A stretch of 64,000 bases of DNA, from positions 1 through 64,000 of the forward strand of contig NZ_JAGGOZ010000025.1 of NCBI RefSeq assembly GCF_018614075.1, in the 5' to 3' direction. Position numbers and translations under genes: made by a program. Shown piece by piece: positions 34,834 through 43,795 of the stretch (the first letter of the stretch is position 1; the number at the start of each line of letters is the position of its first letter). The notes beneath the pieces are model-generated. The model worked only from the letters and a program-made list of their open reading frames with translations. It made no database searches and had not been told where the DNA came from. Source of the stretch: Streptomyces sp. ISL-94 (lineage in GTDB: Bacteria > Actinomycetota > Actinomycetes > Streptomycetales > Streptomycetaceae).

Positions 34834-35586
34834 TCATGCTGCCCGGCGCCGCACCGCGATCCAGCCGGCGGCCAGTGCCGCGAGCGACCAGAGGGCGGCC
34901 ACCCCGAGCCCGCTCCAGGGTCCGAGCGACCCCTGCGGGTCCATCCGCATCACCAGCTGTCCCGCCCGGTCGGGCATGAACTGTCCGGCGCCGCCCACGA
35001 CCTGACCGACGATGAAGGGCACGATCAGGATGAAGGGTATGAGCAGGCTCATCACGAGGGTGCCGCTGCGCACCAGCGCCGTCAGACCGGCGGCGAGCAG
35101 CGCCATCAGCATGAGGTAGACACCGCTGCCGAAGACCGCCCGCAGCGTGCCGGGATCGCCCAGGCCGAGCGCGTACTCACCCATGAGCGCCTGCCCCGCC
35201 ACGAAGGTGGCCAGCCCGGTGACCTGTCCGACGAGGAAGGCCAGCGCGGCGATCACCGCGACCTTCGACAGGTACAGCCGGGTCCGGTTCGGCACCGCGG
35301 TGAGCGAAACCCTGAGCGCTCCGCCCCGGAACTCGCCGGCGAGGGCGGTGGCGCCGAAGGCAATGGCCGCTATCTGGCCGAAGTTGATCCCGAAGAACGC
35401 GCCGAGCAGCCGGTCAGCCCCCATGGATGCCTCGTCGGCCGTCCCGACAGCGGCCGCGGTGAGGGCCGTGATGCCGGCCGTGGCCACGAAGACGGCTATG
35501 AGGGACCCGAGGACCGAACGGGCGGACCGTATCTTGATCCATTCCGAGTGCAGGACGGGAAGGGTGGGCAGGGCGGCCGCGCTCAT
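34834..35586 (-). CDS. ABC transporter permease (ABC-2 type)
   Basis: A 250-residue membrane protein with six hydrophobic segments. The N-terminal motif LHSEWIKIRSARSV is typical of Streptomyces ABC-2 permeases that export antimicrobial or lipid-like compounds. It follows its ATP-binding partner by 52 nt, and both are divergent from a two-component system. Such sets often sense and export cell-envelope-active peptides (inference). Confidence 0.88.
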   Translation of the reverse strand: MSAAALPTLPVLHSEWIKIRSARSVLGSLIAVFVATAGITALTAAAVGTADEASMGADRLLGAFFGINFGQIAAIAFGATALAGEFRGGALRVSLTAVPNRTRLYLSKVAVIAALAFLVGQVTGLATFVAGQALMGEYALGLGDPGTLRAVFGSGVYLMLMALLAAGLTALVRSGTLVMSLLIPFILIVPFIVGQVVGGAGQFMPDRAGQLVMRMDPQGSLGPWSGLGVAALWSLAALAAGWIAVRRRAA

Positions 35587-35638
35587 GGCAGGCCTCCGTT
35601 CAGGGTCGGTCGGAAAGCGGTCAGGGACGGCCAGGCGG

Positions 35639-36553
35639 TCAGGCAGCGGAGGAGGAGAACTGGGCGCGCCCGGCCGTGAGGTCGAGGTAGGCCTGCTCCA
35701 GCGAGGCGCGCTCGTCGGAGAGTTCGAGCAGCGGGACTCCCTCGCGGGCGGCGAGCGCTCCGACCGCCTCGGCCTGGATGCCGTCCACGGTCCACCGCCC
35801 GTCCTCGGCGGCGTCCAGCCGGAAACCTTGGTGCTCCAGGGCCGCTCGCAAACCGTCCGGGTCGGAGGTACGCAGCCGCACCCTGGGGGTGCTGCGGGCG
35901 TCGATGAACTCCCTTATGGAAGTGTCGGCGAGCAGCCTGCCCCGCCCGAGCACCACCAAGTGGTCGGCGAAGGAGGCGGTCTCCGCCATCAGATGACTGG
36001 AGACGAGGACCGTACGCCCCTGGGCGGCGAGAGCGCGCATCAGCTCCCGGATCCAGATGATGCCCTCGGGGTCGAGTCCGTTGGTCGGCTCGTCCAGCAG
36101 GAGCACGCCCGGGTCACCCAGCAGCGCGGCGGCTATCCCCAGCCTCTGACGCATGCCCAGCGAGAAGGTCTTGACCCTCCGCCGCGCCACCGAAGCCAGG
36201 CCGGCCTGCTCCAGCACCGCCTCCACCCGCGCCTTCGCAATGCCGTTGCCGGCCGCCAGCACGAGGAGGTGGTCGCGGGCCGTCCGCCCGCCGCGGGGCG
36301 CCTGCGGATCGAGCAGGGCTCCCACCTCGTACAACGGGGCTTGGAGGTCGGTGAATCGGCGCCCTCCGATGGTGGCAGTGCCGGAAGTGGCCCGCTCGAG
36401 CCCCAGCAGCAAACGCATCGTCGTGGACTTGCCGGCGCCGTTGGGGCCCAGGAACCCGGTCACCCGACCGGGCAGGACATCGAAGGTGAGGTGGTCCACG
36501 ACGCGATTGGTGCCGTAGTCCTTGGTCAGTTGGCGGATCTCGATGCGGTTCAT
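35639..36553 (-). CDS. ABC transporter ATP-binding protein
   Basis: A 304-residue ATPase of the drug/peptide exporter class. Walker A GPNGAGKST is at residues 36-44, the signature is SLGMRQRLGIA, Walker B is VLLLDEPTNGLD and the switch histidine is in VLVSSHLMAE. The C-terminal 80 residues form the regulatory domain seen in DrrA/BcrA types. The ATG is taken because the protein begins at the canonical IEIRQLTKDYG. The promoter is shared with the divergent histidine kinase across a palindrome. Confidence 0.92.
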   Translation of the reverse strand: MNRIEIRQLTKDYGTNRVVDHLTFDVLPGRVTGFLGPNGAGKSTTMRLLLGLERATSGTATIGGRRFTDLQAPLYEVGALLDPQAPRGGRTARDHLLVLAAGNGIAKARVEAVLEQAGLASVARRRVKTFSLGMRQRLGIAAALLGDPGVLLLDEPTNGLDPEGIIWIRELMRALAAQGRTVLVSSHLMAETASFADHLVVLGRGRLLADTSIREFIDARSTPRVRLRTSDPDGLRAALEHQGFRLDAAEDGRWTVDGIQAEAVGALAAREGVPLLELSDERASLEQAYLDLTAGRAQFSSSAA

Positions 36554-36607
36554 GGATTCAGATTCGCCCGCCGCCCCCCTCCCTTCCCTCCCCCATGCGA
36601 GGGTGCC

Positions 36608-36629
36608 GTCTCCCCCACGTGGGGGAGAC
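36608..36629. promoter_or_regulatory. Perfect 22-bp palindrome between ABC exporter and two-component genes
   Basis: The arm GTCTCCCCCAC is followed directly by its exact complement, making a 22-bp perfect palindrome. It is 54 nt from the ABC ATPase start and 32 nt from the kinase start. The position and symmetry fit a binding site for a NarL-type dimer, most simply the response regulator encoded downstream, which would control both directions. Confidence 0.65.
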
Positions 36630-36661
36630 GTCCGCGGCCCGGCCACTGTCACGATGGACGC

Positions 36662-37837
36662 ATGTACCGACTGCTCCGTGCTCCGTTCCGACCGGTGACG
36701 TACTCGCGCTGGCTCCACCTGTGCGTTCCCCTGCTGCTGCTCGCCATCTGGATGTTCATCAATCCCGCGTGGCCGTGGGCTCCCCTGCTGATCGTCATAC
36801 CGTTCGGATTCGTGCCCTGGGTCCGGCTGGCGGAGGGGCTTCAGGCCCAGTTCCTGCTGACCCCCTCCGATCGCGGTTCCGCCGACAGCAGCATCAGCAC
36901 CGCGCCGTCGGCACGGTGGAGCGACCGGTGGCGGACGCTGCTGTGGCTGGAGATACGGCTGGTCGTCGCGGGCGCGGCCATGTTCGCGACGGTCTGGCTG
37001 CCGGTGATGAGCGTCGAGCTCATCGCGACCGCACTGGGGCACTCGCTGACCGCCGATCCGATGCTGCAGTTCATTCCGCCCCGCTGGGCCGCGGCACTGC
37101 TGGCGCCGGTCCCGGTGATCGTGCTCTTCGCCGTCGTGGTGCTCCTCGGCGAGGTGATCACCGCGATCGCCCGCCGGCTGCTGGGGCCTTCGGCGGCCGA
37201 GCGGCTGACCGCCCTGGAGGCGCGCACCGAGCAGCTGCTGGAGCGGACCCGGATCGCGCGGGAGCTGCACGACTCCATCGGGCACGCCCTCACCGTGGCC
37301 GTCGTTCAGGCGGGAGCGGCGCGGGCGGCGCAAGACCCCGCCTTCACCGACCGCGCGTTGAAGGCGATCGAGGACACGGGCCGGACCGCCTTGGAGGATC
37401 TGGAACGGGTACTCCTGGTGCTGCGGGAGTCTACGCAACCGGCCTCACAGCGGCCCACCCTGGCGGAGGCGGACCGGCTGCTGGAGTCGGCGCGGGCCTC
37501 CGGGGCCACCGTGGACGCGCGGCTGACCGGACCACTGGAGAAGCTGCCGGGACCCGTCACCCGGGAGGGGTACCGGATCCTTCAGGAGGCCCTGACCAAT
37601 GTGCTGCGGCACTGCGGCCCCGTGCCGGTCCGGGTGCGGGTGGAGATGACCGGCGGCCGGCTCGAGCTGGAGGTGACGAACCCGATGCCGGAGCGGCCCG
37701 CCGTTACCGTCGGCAGCGGCAGCGGGCTGCGCGGGATGCGGGAGCGGGCCGCACTGCTCGGCGGGGAGGCGACAACGGGTCCGTACGAAGGCGGCTGGAG
37801 AGTGCGCGCCCGGCTTCCGCTGGAGCGAATACGCTGA
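36662..37837 (+). CDS. Sensor histidine kinase (NarL/DesK type)
   Basis: A 391-residue kinase. Four hydrophobic segments (residues about 19-33, 41-54, 100-120 and 145-166) form a small membrane sensor with little extracellular sequence, as in envelope-stress kinases. The HisKA_3 phosphorylation site is His203 in ARELHDSIGHAL. The ATPase domain has ILQEALTNVLRHC (N box) and GSGLRGMRERAALLGG (G box). It starts 109 nt from the divergent ABC gene and is followed after 4 nt by its response regulator. Confidence 0.92.
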   Translation: MYRLLRAPFRPVTYSRWLHLCVPLLLLAIWMFINPAWPWAPLLIVIPFGFVPWVRLAEGLQAQFLLTPSDRGSADSSISTAPSARWSDRWRTLLWLEIRLVVAGAAMFATVWLPVMSVELIATALGHSLTADPMLQFIPPRWAAALLAPVPVIVLFAVVVLLGEVITAIARRLLGPSAAERLTALEARTEQLLERTRIARELHDSIGHALTVAVVQAGAARAAQDPAFTDRALKAIEDTGRTALEDLERVLLVLRESTQPASQRPTLAEADRLLESARASGATVDARLTGPLEKLPGPVTREGYRILQEALTNVLRHCGPVPVRVRVEMTGGRLELEVTNPMPERPAVTVGSGSGLRGMRERAALLGGEATTGPYEGGWRVRARLPLERIR

Positions 37838-37841
37838 CCCG

Positions 37842-38492
37842 ATGCCGGTTACCGTACTGCTCGTTGATGACGAACCCCTGGTGCGCGCGGGTCTGCGTGC
37901 CGTCCTGGAGGCCCAGCCCGACATCAAGGTGGTGGGCGAGGCCGCCGACGGGGCCTCGGTCGTCCCGCTCGTACGGCAACTGCGGCCCGATGTGGTGGCG
38001 ATGGACGTACGGATGCCCCTGCTCGACGGCATCGAGGCGACGCGGGCGGTCCTGCGCAGCGTGGACTCCCCGCCGAAGATCCTCGTGGTGACGACCTTCG
38101 AGAACGACGAGTACGTCTACCAGGCACTGCGGGCCGGGGCGGACGGGTTCCTGCTCAAGCGGGCCCGGCCTTCGGAGATCGTGCACGCGGTACGGCTGGT
38201 GGCTGAGGGCGAGACGCTGCTCTTCCCCGCCGCGGTGCGGGCGCTGGCCGCGGCGTACGGGAACCGGCAGGCCCGGGCCGTGCTGGAGCGGGCGGCCCTG
38301 ACCGAGCGGGAGGAGGCCGTCCTGCGGCTCATGGCCAGGGGGCTGACCAACGTCGAGATCGGCCGCGAGCTGATCATCGGCGCCGAAACCGTGAAGTCCC
38401 ACGTGAGTGCGATCTTGGCGAAGCTGGGGGCGCGGGACCGTACCCAGGCGGTGATCACGGCGTACGAGTCGGGGTTCGTCTCCCCCGCGTGA
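37842..38492 (+). CDS. NarL/LuxR-family response regulator
   Basis: A 216-residue regulator. In the receiver domain the acidic pair is Asp9-Asp10, the phosphorylated residue is Asp55 in AMDVRMP, the Thr switch is VVTTFE and Lys is in FLLKRA. The LuxR HTH is at about residues 150-205 (LTEREEAVLRLMARGLTNVEI, then ETVKSHVSAILAKL). It is paired with the kinase just upstream and probably controls the divergent ABC exporter through the 22-bp palindrome. Confidence 0.93.
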   Translation: MPVTVLLVDDEPLVRAGLRAVLEAQPDIKVVGEAADGASVVPLVRQLRPDVVAMDVRMPLLDGIEATRAVLRSVDSPPKILVVTTFENDEYVYQALRAGADGFLLKRARPSEIVHAVRLVAEGETLLFPAAVRALAAAYGNRQARAVLERAALTEREEAVLRLMARGLTNVEIGRELIIGAETVKSHVSAILAKLGARDRTQAVITAYESGFVSPA

Positions 38493-38593
38493 GGGACGGG
38501 CCGCGTTCCGGCCGATGGGGGGCTGGTTCTCGCCGCCGCGACGGGGGCGCAGTACGATCCGGCTGACAAGCTCGCTCGCTGGGAGGACACACG

Positions 38594-39751
38594 TTGGGGC
38601 AGCTGACCGGCGGAGATCCCTCTCTGCTCCGGCGGATCAATTCCGCCGTGGTGCTCCGGGCGCTGCGCGCGGCCGAATCTCCGACCCTCACCGACCTGAC
38701 ACGGGTGACCGGGCTCTCCCGGCCCACGGTCGAGGGGGTCGTGGAGGGGCTGATCGGTACCGGGCTCGTCGTCGAGGCCGATGCGGAGGAGGGCGCGCGC
38801 CGGCAGGGGCGGCCCGCACGGAGGTTCCGCTTCCGGGCCGAGGCGGGGCACCTGCTCGGCATCGAGATCGGCTCGCACCGGATCGCCGTCCTGCTGTCCG
38901 GGCTGGACGGGCGGATCATCGGCGCCGGCACCAAGGACGTCGCCGAGTCGGCCTCCGCCGACGAGCGGCTGGAGCGGGTACGGGCGGCGGTCGCGGATCT
39001 GCTGCGCCGGGCCGGGGTGCCCCGGGACTCGCTGCGTGCTGTCGGCGTCGGCAGCCCCGGGATCGTGGAGGCGGACGGCACGGTCCGCCTCGGTACGGCG
39101 CTGCCCGGCTGGACGGGTCTGCCGCTCGGGGAACGGCTGCGGCGCTCGTTCCGCTGCCCGGTGCAGGTGGAGAACGACGCCAACGCGGCGGCGGTCGCCG
39201 AGCACTGGAAGGGGGCCGCGCGGGACACCGACGACATCGTGTTCGTGATGGCGGGGCTCAGCCCGGGCGCGGGCTCGCTGATCGGCGGCCGCCTGCACCG
39301 CGGCTTCGGCGGGGCGGCCGGCGAGATCGGCGCGCTGCACCTGCTGGGCCGGGAGGTCACTCCCGAGAGGTTGCTGTCGACCACCGGTGAACCTCTGCAT
39401 CCGCTGGACGAGCCCGCCGTCGCCGAGGTCTTCGCGATGGCCAAGCGGGGCGACGAGCGGGCGGTGGCCGCTGTGGAGCGGTTCCTCCAGCGGCTGGTGC
39501 ACGACGTGGCGGCGCTGGTCCTGGCGATGGATCCGGAGCTGGTCGTCGTCGGCGGCTGGGCGGCCGGGCTCGACGGGGTGCTGGATCCCCTCCGCCAGGA
39601 GCTGGAGCGCTACTGCCTGCGCCCGCCCCGGGTGGCCCTGTCCCTGCTCGGTGAGGCCGCGGTGGCGACCGGGGCGCTCCGGCTCGCGCTGGACCACGTC
39701 GAGGAAGAACTCTTCGCGGTGGAGAAGACGGTCACAGCCCGCCGCCGGTGA
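38594..39751 (+). CDS. ROK-family transcriptional regulator lacking the zinc motif
   Basis: A 385-residue regulator: an N-terminal winged helix (INSAVVLRALRAAESPTLTDL, then TGLSRPTVEGVVEGL) plus a sugar-kinase-like ROK domain (VGVGSPGIV, VENDANAAAVAEHW, GFGGAAGEIGAL). The ROK CxCGxxGC zinc motif is missing; its place reads REVTPERLLSTTGE. The ATP-site elements are also only partly kept, so it is probably a pure regulator. TTG start after GGGAGGACACACG. A hairpin follows. Confidence 0.85.
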   Translation: MGQLTGGDPSLLRRINSAVVLRALRAAESPTLTDLTRVTGLSRPTVEGVVEGLIGTGLVVEADAEEGARRQGRPARRFRFRAEAGHLLGIEIGSHRIAVLLSGLDGRIIGAGTKDVAESASADERLERVRAAVADLLRRAGVPRDSLRAVGVGSPGIVEADGTVRLGTALPGWTGLPLGERLRRSFRCPVQVENDANAAAVAEHWKGAARDTDDIVFVMAGLSPGAGSLIGGRLHRGFGGAAGEIGALHLLGREVTPERLLSTTGEPLHPLDEPAVAEVFAMAKRGDERAVAAVERFLQRLVHDVAALVLAMDPELVVVGGWAAGLDGVLDPLRQELERYCLRPPRVALSLLGEAAVATGALRLALDHVEEELFAVEKTVTARRR

Positions 39752-39979
39752 CCCACCGCCCCGGGCAGGACCCGGGCACGCCTGCCCGCCACCGCCGACC
39801 GACAGCCCGGGGCAGGCGCCGGACTCGGCCGTCCGCTACCGCCGACCGATGGCCCCCGGCAGGAGCCGTCTCGGCTGTCACGCCGCTGGTCGGTGGCACG
39901 GGCAAGATGCGGCACGGCTGCCCCCACCGCCGACCACAGCCCCCGGGGGAGACGGGTTGCCGTCGGCCGGACATGGCGG
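39752..39979. other. Non-coding gap between convergent ROK and GntR genes
   Basis: No gene is seen. The stretch holds imperfect repeats of ACCGCCGACC with CCCGGG-rich runs (three copies, 39788-39948), probably diverged gene-end repeat sequence. Confidence 0.4.
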
Positions 39980-40005
39980 TGCCCGCCGGCTGCGGCCGGC
40001 GGGCA
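39980..40005. terminator. Perfect hairpin between convergent regulators
   Basis: Arms TGCCCGCCGGC and GCCGGCGGGCA pair perfectly over 11 bp around TGCG. It serves the ROK gene and, from the other side, the GntR gene. Confidence 0.7.
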
Positions 40006-40023
40006 TCGGAGGACGGGGGCGTG

Positions 40024-40818
40024 TCAGGAAGCCACGCGCGGTTCGTGGGTGATCTCGACGTCGCCCGAGTCGCCGAAGGTCAGGCGGCAGGTGTCGGCGC
40101 GGTAGGTGGCCACGGACACCGCGGCCGTGCCCGCGGCGGTGAAGTACCGGGTGGTGACCAGGAGGACCGGGGCGCCGGGCAGCCGGTCCAGCTCCTTGGC
40201 GTCGTCGGCGCGGGCCGAGCCCAGCTCCACCGAGCGGTCCTGGCCTTCGAGGACCAGCCGCTGGAGCTCGCGCAGGACGGCCCGGGCGCGGGCGGGGCCG
40301 GCCGGGGCCTCGATGGCGGTGAGCCCGGGCACGGAGACGGCCGGCACGTAGAGCAGTTCGGCGGCGACGGCCTGGCCCTGGGTGACGCGGGTCCTGCGCA
40401 CCGTGTGGACGGGCTGGTCGGCGGCGAAGGCACCGGCGCCGCCCGCACCGAGGAGCGCGCGCACCGCGGCCGGCGGCAGGGTCTCGGCCGCGTCCACCGG
40501 CTCCCAGCCGTCGACGCCCTCGGCGGGCCAGCTGTGCTGCGTACCGCCGACGGCGACGCCCACACGCGGCGGGGCGACCGTGGTGCCGACTCCGCGGCGG
40601 CGCTGGAGCCGCCCCTCGAGCTCCAACTGCTCCAGCGCCTGGCGCAGGGTCGCGCGGGCGACTCCGAAACGGGCCGCGAGCTCACGCTCGTTGGGCAGGA
40701 CCTCGCCGACGGCGAAGTCCTGGTCGAGCGCCTCGCTGAGGACGGTCTTGAGGTGCCAGTACTTCGGCTCCGGCACCGTTTCGAGCTGCGTGGTCCCCAC
40801 CCTGACTCCTCCTGCCAT
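40024..40818 (-). CDS. GntR/HutC-family regulator with UTRA domain
   Basis: A 264-residue regulator. The winged helix (residues about 18-85: YWHLKTVLSEALDQDFAVGE, ERELAARFGVARATLRQALEQL, RRRGVGTTV) is followed by a UTRA effector domain (residues 105-255) that usually binds a sugar phosphate or similar metabolite. It is not DasR, which differs throughout. Two palindromes upstream are candidates for self-regulation and for control of the divergent hydrolase. Confidence 0.88.
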   Translation of the reverse strand: MAGGVRVGTTQLETVPEPKYWHLKTVLSEALDQDFAVGEVLPNERELAARFGVARATLRQALEQLELEGRLQRRRGVGTTVAPPRVGVAVGGTQHSWPAEGVDGWEPVDAAETLPPAAVRALLGAGGAGAFAADQPVHTVRRTRVTQGQAVAAELLYVPAVSVPGLTAIEAPAGPARARAVLRELQRLVLEGQDRSVELGSARADDAKELDRLPGAPVLLVTTRYFTAAGTAAVSVATYRADTCRLTFGDSGDVEITHEPRVAS

Positions 40819-40870
40819 CGCCGCACTGGCCGCACTCGCCGTGTTCCAGCGGCAGTTCCGCGCCTTTGTT

Positions 40871-40890
40871 TATTAAAGGTTCCTTCACTA
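40871..40890. promoter_or_regulatory. AT-rich inverted repeat upstream of the GntR gene
   Basis: TATTAAAGG-TT-CCTTCACTA has 9-bp arms with seven matches, 53 nt before the GntR start. It resembles operators near sugar-uptake regulators in Streptomyces. AT-rich sequence at this spot is unusual for the window. Confidence 0.45.
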
Positions 40891-40919
40891 TCCCTGCGAC
40901 GATAGGGCGGCGCACCCCC

Positions 40920-40933
40920 TTGGTCAAGACCAA
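40920..40933. promoter_or_regulatory. TTGGTC-AA-GACCAA palindrome, GntR/HutC-type operator
   Basis: A perfect 6-bp inverted repeat with 2-nt spacer. It fits the HutC-subfamily operator shape (GT-N-TA-N-AC) and is close to the DasR dre core. It lies 102 nt upstream of the GntR gene and 163 nt from the divergent hydrolase start. Confidence 0.55.
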
Positions 40934-41095
40934 TGCTCAGGCCTTTGCCGGGCAGATCGGGCATACGTATCAAGCCGTTCACGGGGTGTTCTCGTGTGCC
41001 CCGAAGGCTTGTAGTCAAGGGCTACCGGACGGTAATCATGGCGGTACGCAGTACTGACAGCCTGTCTCACACGCGTCCACCCGACGAGGAGCAGC

Positions 41096-41947
41096 ATGAC
41101 CGCCACGGTCTCCTTCACGATCGATTCGCCGCTGGGCCCGCGCACCGCCACCGTCGCCTACGAGCGCAAGGGCGCCGGCGAACCGCTTCTCCTGCTGCAC
41201 GGCATCGGCCACCACCTCCAGGCCTGGCAGCCGGTGACCGACATCCTGGCCGCCGAGCACGATGTGATCGCGGTCGACCTCCCCGGCTTCGGCGCCTCGG
41301 AGCCTCTGCCCGAAGGGGTTCCGTACGGCCTGGGCACCGTCGCCCCCGCGCTCGGTGCACTCTGCGCGGCGCTCGGCGTCGAGCGTCCCCACGTCGCGGG
41401 CAACTCCCTCGGCGGCCTGCTCGCGCTCGAAATGGGCCGCGGCGGCCTGGTCCGTTCCGTCACCGCTCTCTCCCCCGCAGGGTTCTGGACCGAGGGCGAG
41501 CGCCGCTACGCCTTCGCCACCCTCCTCGCGATGCGCGCCGGCGCCAGGGCGCTGCCCCGCCCCGCGGTGGACCGGCTCTCGCGCAGCGCCGCCGGTCGCA
41601 CGGCGCTCACCGGCACCATCTACGCCCGCCCCGCCCGCCGCTCGCCCGCGGCGGTGGTCGCCGAGACCCTCGCCCTGCGCGACGCCACCGGCTTCGAGGA
41701 GACCCTGGCCGCCGGCGGCTCCGTACGGTTCACCGACGACGTGCCCGGCCTGCCGGTCACCATCGCCTGGGGCACCCGCGACCGGCTGCTGCTGCGCCGC
41801 CAGGGCGTGCGTGCCAAGCACACCGTCCCCGGCGCCCGGCTCGTCCGGCTCCCGGGCTGCGGCCACGTGCCGATGAACGACGATCCGGCGCTCGTCGCCC
41901 GGGTGATCCTGGACACGGCTCGGAGCGCAACGCGCCCGACGGAATGA
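41096..41947 (+). CDS. Alpha/beta-fold hydrolase
   Basis: A 283-residue hydrolase. The oxyanion strand LLLLHGIGHHLQAW is at residues 31-44, AVDLPGFGASEP follows, the nucleophile elbow is VAGNSLGGLLA (Ser near residue 104), the acid lies near IAWGTRDRLL and the catalytic His is in GCGHVPMND. A cap domain fits between. It has no signal peptide and unknown substrate. The ATG follows GAGGAGCAGC. It is divergent from the GntR gene. Confidence 0.87.
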   Translation: MTATVSFTIDSPLGPRTATVAYERKGAGEPLLLLHGIGHHLQAWQPVTDILAAEHDVIAVDLPGFGASEPLPEGVPYGLGTVAPALGALCAALGVERPHVAGNSLGGLLALEMGRGGLVRSVTALSPAGFWTEGERRYAFATLLAMRAGARALPRPAVDRLSRSAAGRTALTGTIYARPARRSPAAVVAETLALRDATGFEETLAAGGSVRFTDDVPGLPVTIAWGTRDRLLLRRQGVRAKHTVPGARLVRLPGCGHVPMNDDPALVARVILDTARSATRPTE

Positions 41948-42053
41948 GCCGCTGACGGCTGTTCACCCGGGGTTCGCGTGGGAGACGCGGCCGGGCCGGT
42001 GTGCGGCGGCACGCTGGTCCGGCCCGTCCTCGCCGGCCTCTGGAGACACACCG

Positions 42054-43652
42054 ATGGCATCTAACCCGCACACCCGACGGACCCTGATCGGCGGTTCCCT
42101 CGGCCTGTCGTCCGCGCTGCTCGCCGCTCCGGCGTTCGCGGCCCCCGCCCTCGCGGCCCCCGCCTTCGCGGCCCCCGCCTTCGCCCGCTCCGGCCGGCCG
42201 TGCGCGCCCTGGGGCGTCCAATCCGGCGAGATCACCGCCCATTCGGCCACGGTCTGGACCCGATCCGACCGCCCCGCGCGGATGTACGTCGAGACCTCCC
42301 CGAGCGAGGCGTTCCGCTACGCCGTACGCCGCCACCGCGGCCCGCTGCTCGGCCCGGCCACCGACTTCACCGGCACCACCGTCCTGCGCGACCTCCCGCC
42401 CGGGCAGCAGATCCACTACCGGGTCCTCCTGGCCGACCCCGACGACCCGCGGCGCACGGGCGAGCCGGTCCGCGGCAGCTTCCGCACCACACCCGTCTCC
42501 CGCCGCCGCGACGTTCGCTTCCTGTGGTCCGGCGACCTGGCGGGCCAGGGCTGGGGCATCAACCCGGACCTCGGCGGCTACCGGGTCTTCGACGAAATGC
42601 GGCTGCTCGACCCCGACTTCTTCCTCTTCAGCGGGGACACGATCTACGCCGACGGACCGATCCAGGCCGCCGTGCCCCTGCGCGACGGCAGCCTGTGGCG
42701 CAACGTCACCACCGAGGAGAAGGCGAAGGTCGCCGAGACCCTCGCCGAGTTCCGCGGGAACTTCCGCTACAACCTGCTCGATCGCAACCTGCGCGACTTC
42801 AACGCCCAGGTCCCGGTCCTGGCCCAGTGGGACGACCACGAGGTACGCAACAACTGGTACCCCGGCCAGCTGATCGACGACCCCCGCTACACCGTCAAGG
42901 ACGCCGACACGCTCGCCCGCCACGCCCGCCAGGCCTTCGGCGAGTACTTCCCCGTCACCGACCTGCGCGGCGGCCGCGCCGAGGGCCGGATGTACCGCGT
43001 GATGCGCTACGGCCCGCTGCTCGACGTCTTCGTGCTCGACATGCGTACCTACCGCAACGCCAACTCCCCCGGCACCCGGACCGAGGACCCCGTCGGCATC
43101 CTCGGCTCCGAGCAGCTGGCCTGGCTCAAGCGCGAGCTCTCCCGCTCCCGTGCGACCTGGAAGGTGATCGCCGCCGACATGCCACTGGGCATAGTCGTCG
43201 CCGACGGAGCGGTGAACTTCGAGGCCGTCGCCCAGGGTGACCCCGGCGCCCCGCTGGGCCGTGAGCTCCAGATCGCCGAACTCCTGCGCCACATCAAGCA
43301 CCAGCGCATCACCGGCACCCTCTGGCTCACCGCCGACGTCCACTACACCGCCGCGAACCACTACGCGCCCGAGCGGGCGGCCTTCACCGACTTCGCGCCG
43401 TTCTGGGAGTTCGTTTCCGGCCCGATCGGCGCGGGCGGCTTCCCTGCCGGGCGGCTCGACGCCACTTTCGGCCCGGAAACGGCGTACGTCCAGTCGGCCC
43501 CGGTCGCCAACATGTCGCCCTCGGAGAACCCCCCGTACTACGGCGAGGTCGGCATCGACGGCGGCAGCGGGGAACTCACCGTCCAGCTGCGGCGGAAGGG
43601 AGGCGGCGTACTCTTCACCCGGACCCTGCAGCCCGGTCGCGTGGGCCAGTAG
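42054..43652 (+). CDS. phoD: Alkaline phosphatase D family protein, Tat-exported
   Basis: A 532-residue phosphodiesterase/phosphatase. The Tat signal is TRRTLIGGSLGLSSALLAAP, followed by repeated APAFA-type units (a 15-bp coding repeat near 42130-42185) before the mature start. An N-terminal Ig-like PhoD_N domain (residues 55-150) precedes the metallophosphatase domain with SGDLAGQG, FSGDTIYADG, QWDDHEVRNNW and TADVHYTAAN, which hold the metal ligands for Fe3+/Ca2+. Probably phosphate-starvation-induced, but I see no clear PHO box. Confidence 0.92.
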   Translation: MASNPHTRRTLIGGSLGLSSALLAAPAFAAPALAAPAFAAPAFARSGRPCAPWGVQSGEITAHSATVWTRSDRPARMYVETSPSEAFRYAVRRHRGPLLGPATDFTGTTVLRDLPPGQQIHYRVLLADPDDPRRTGEPVRGSFRTTPVSRRRDVRFLWSGDLAGQGWGINPDLGGYRVFDEMRLLDPDFFLFSGDTIYADGPIQAAVPLRDGSLWRNVTTEEKAKVAETLAEFRGNFRYNLLDRNLRDFNAQVPVLAQWDDHEVRNNWYPGQLIDDPRYTVKDADTLARHARQAFGEYFPVTDLRGGRAEGRMYRVMRYGPLLDVFVLDMRTYRNANSPGTRTEDPVGILGSEQLAWLKRELSRSRATWKVIAADMPLGIVVADGAVNFEAVAQGDPGAPLGRELQIAELLRHIKHQRITGTLWLTADVHYTAANHYAPERAAFTDFAPFWEFVSGPIGAGGFPAGRLDATFGPETAYVQSAPVANMSPSENPPYYGEVGIDGGSGELTVQLRRKGGGVLFTRTLQPGRVGQ

Positions 43653-43795
43653 CCGGCAGATCCGTGCTGCCGAGGGGCCCGTCCGCGCAGCGGAAATAGG
43701 CCCGAAAACTGGATGAAATCGGCCAGATGGATACTTAACCAGTCGGTCACAGACCGTTCGTGATCACGCAACACCCTTACGCCACAGTGTTGTGC

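Noticed and set aside
40024..40818. GntR gene as DasR
   Set aside because: Its N-terminal and UTRA sequences differ throughout from DasR, despite a dre-like site upstream.
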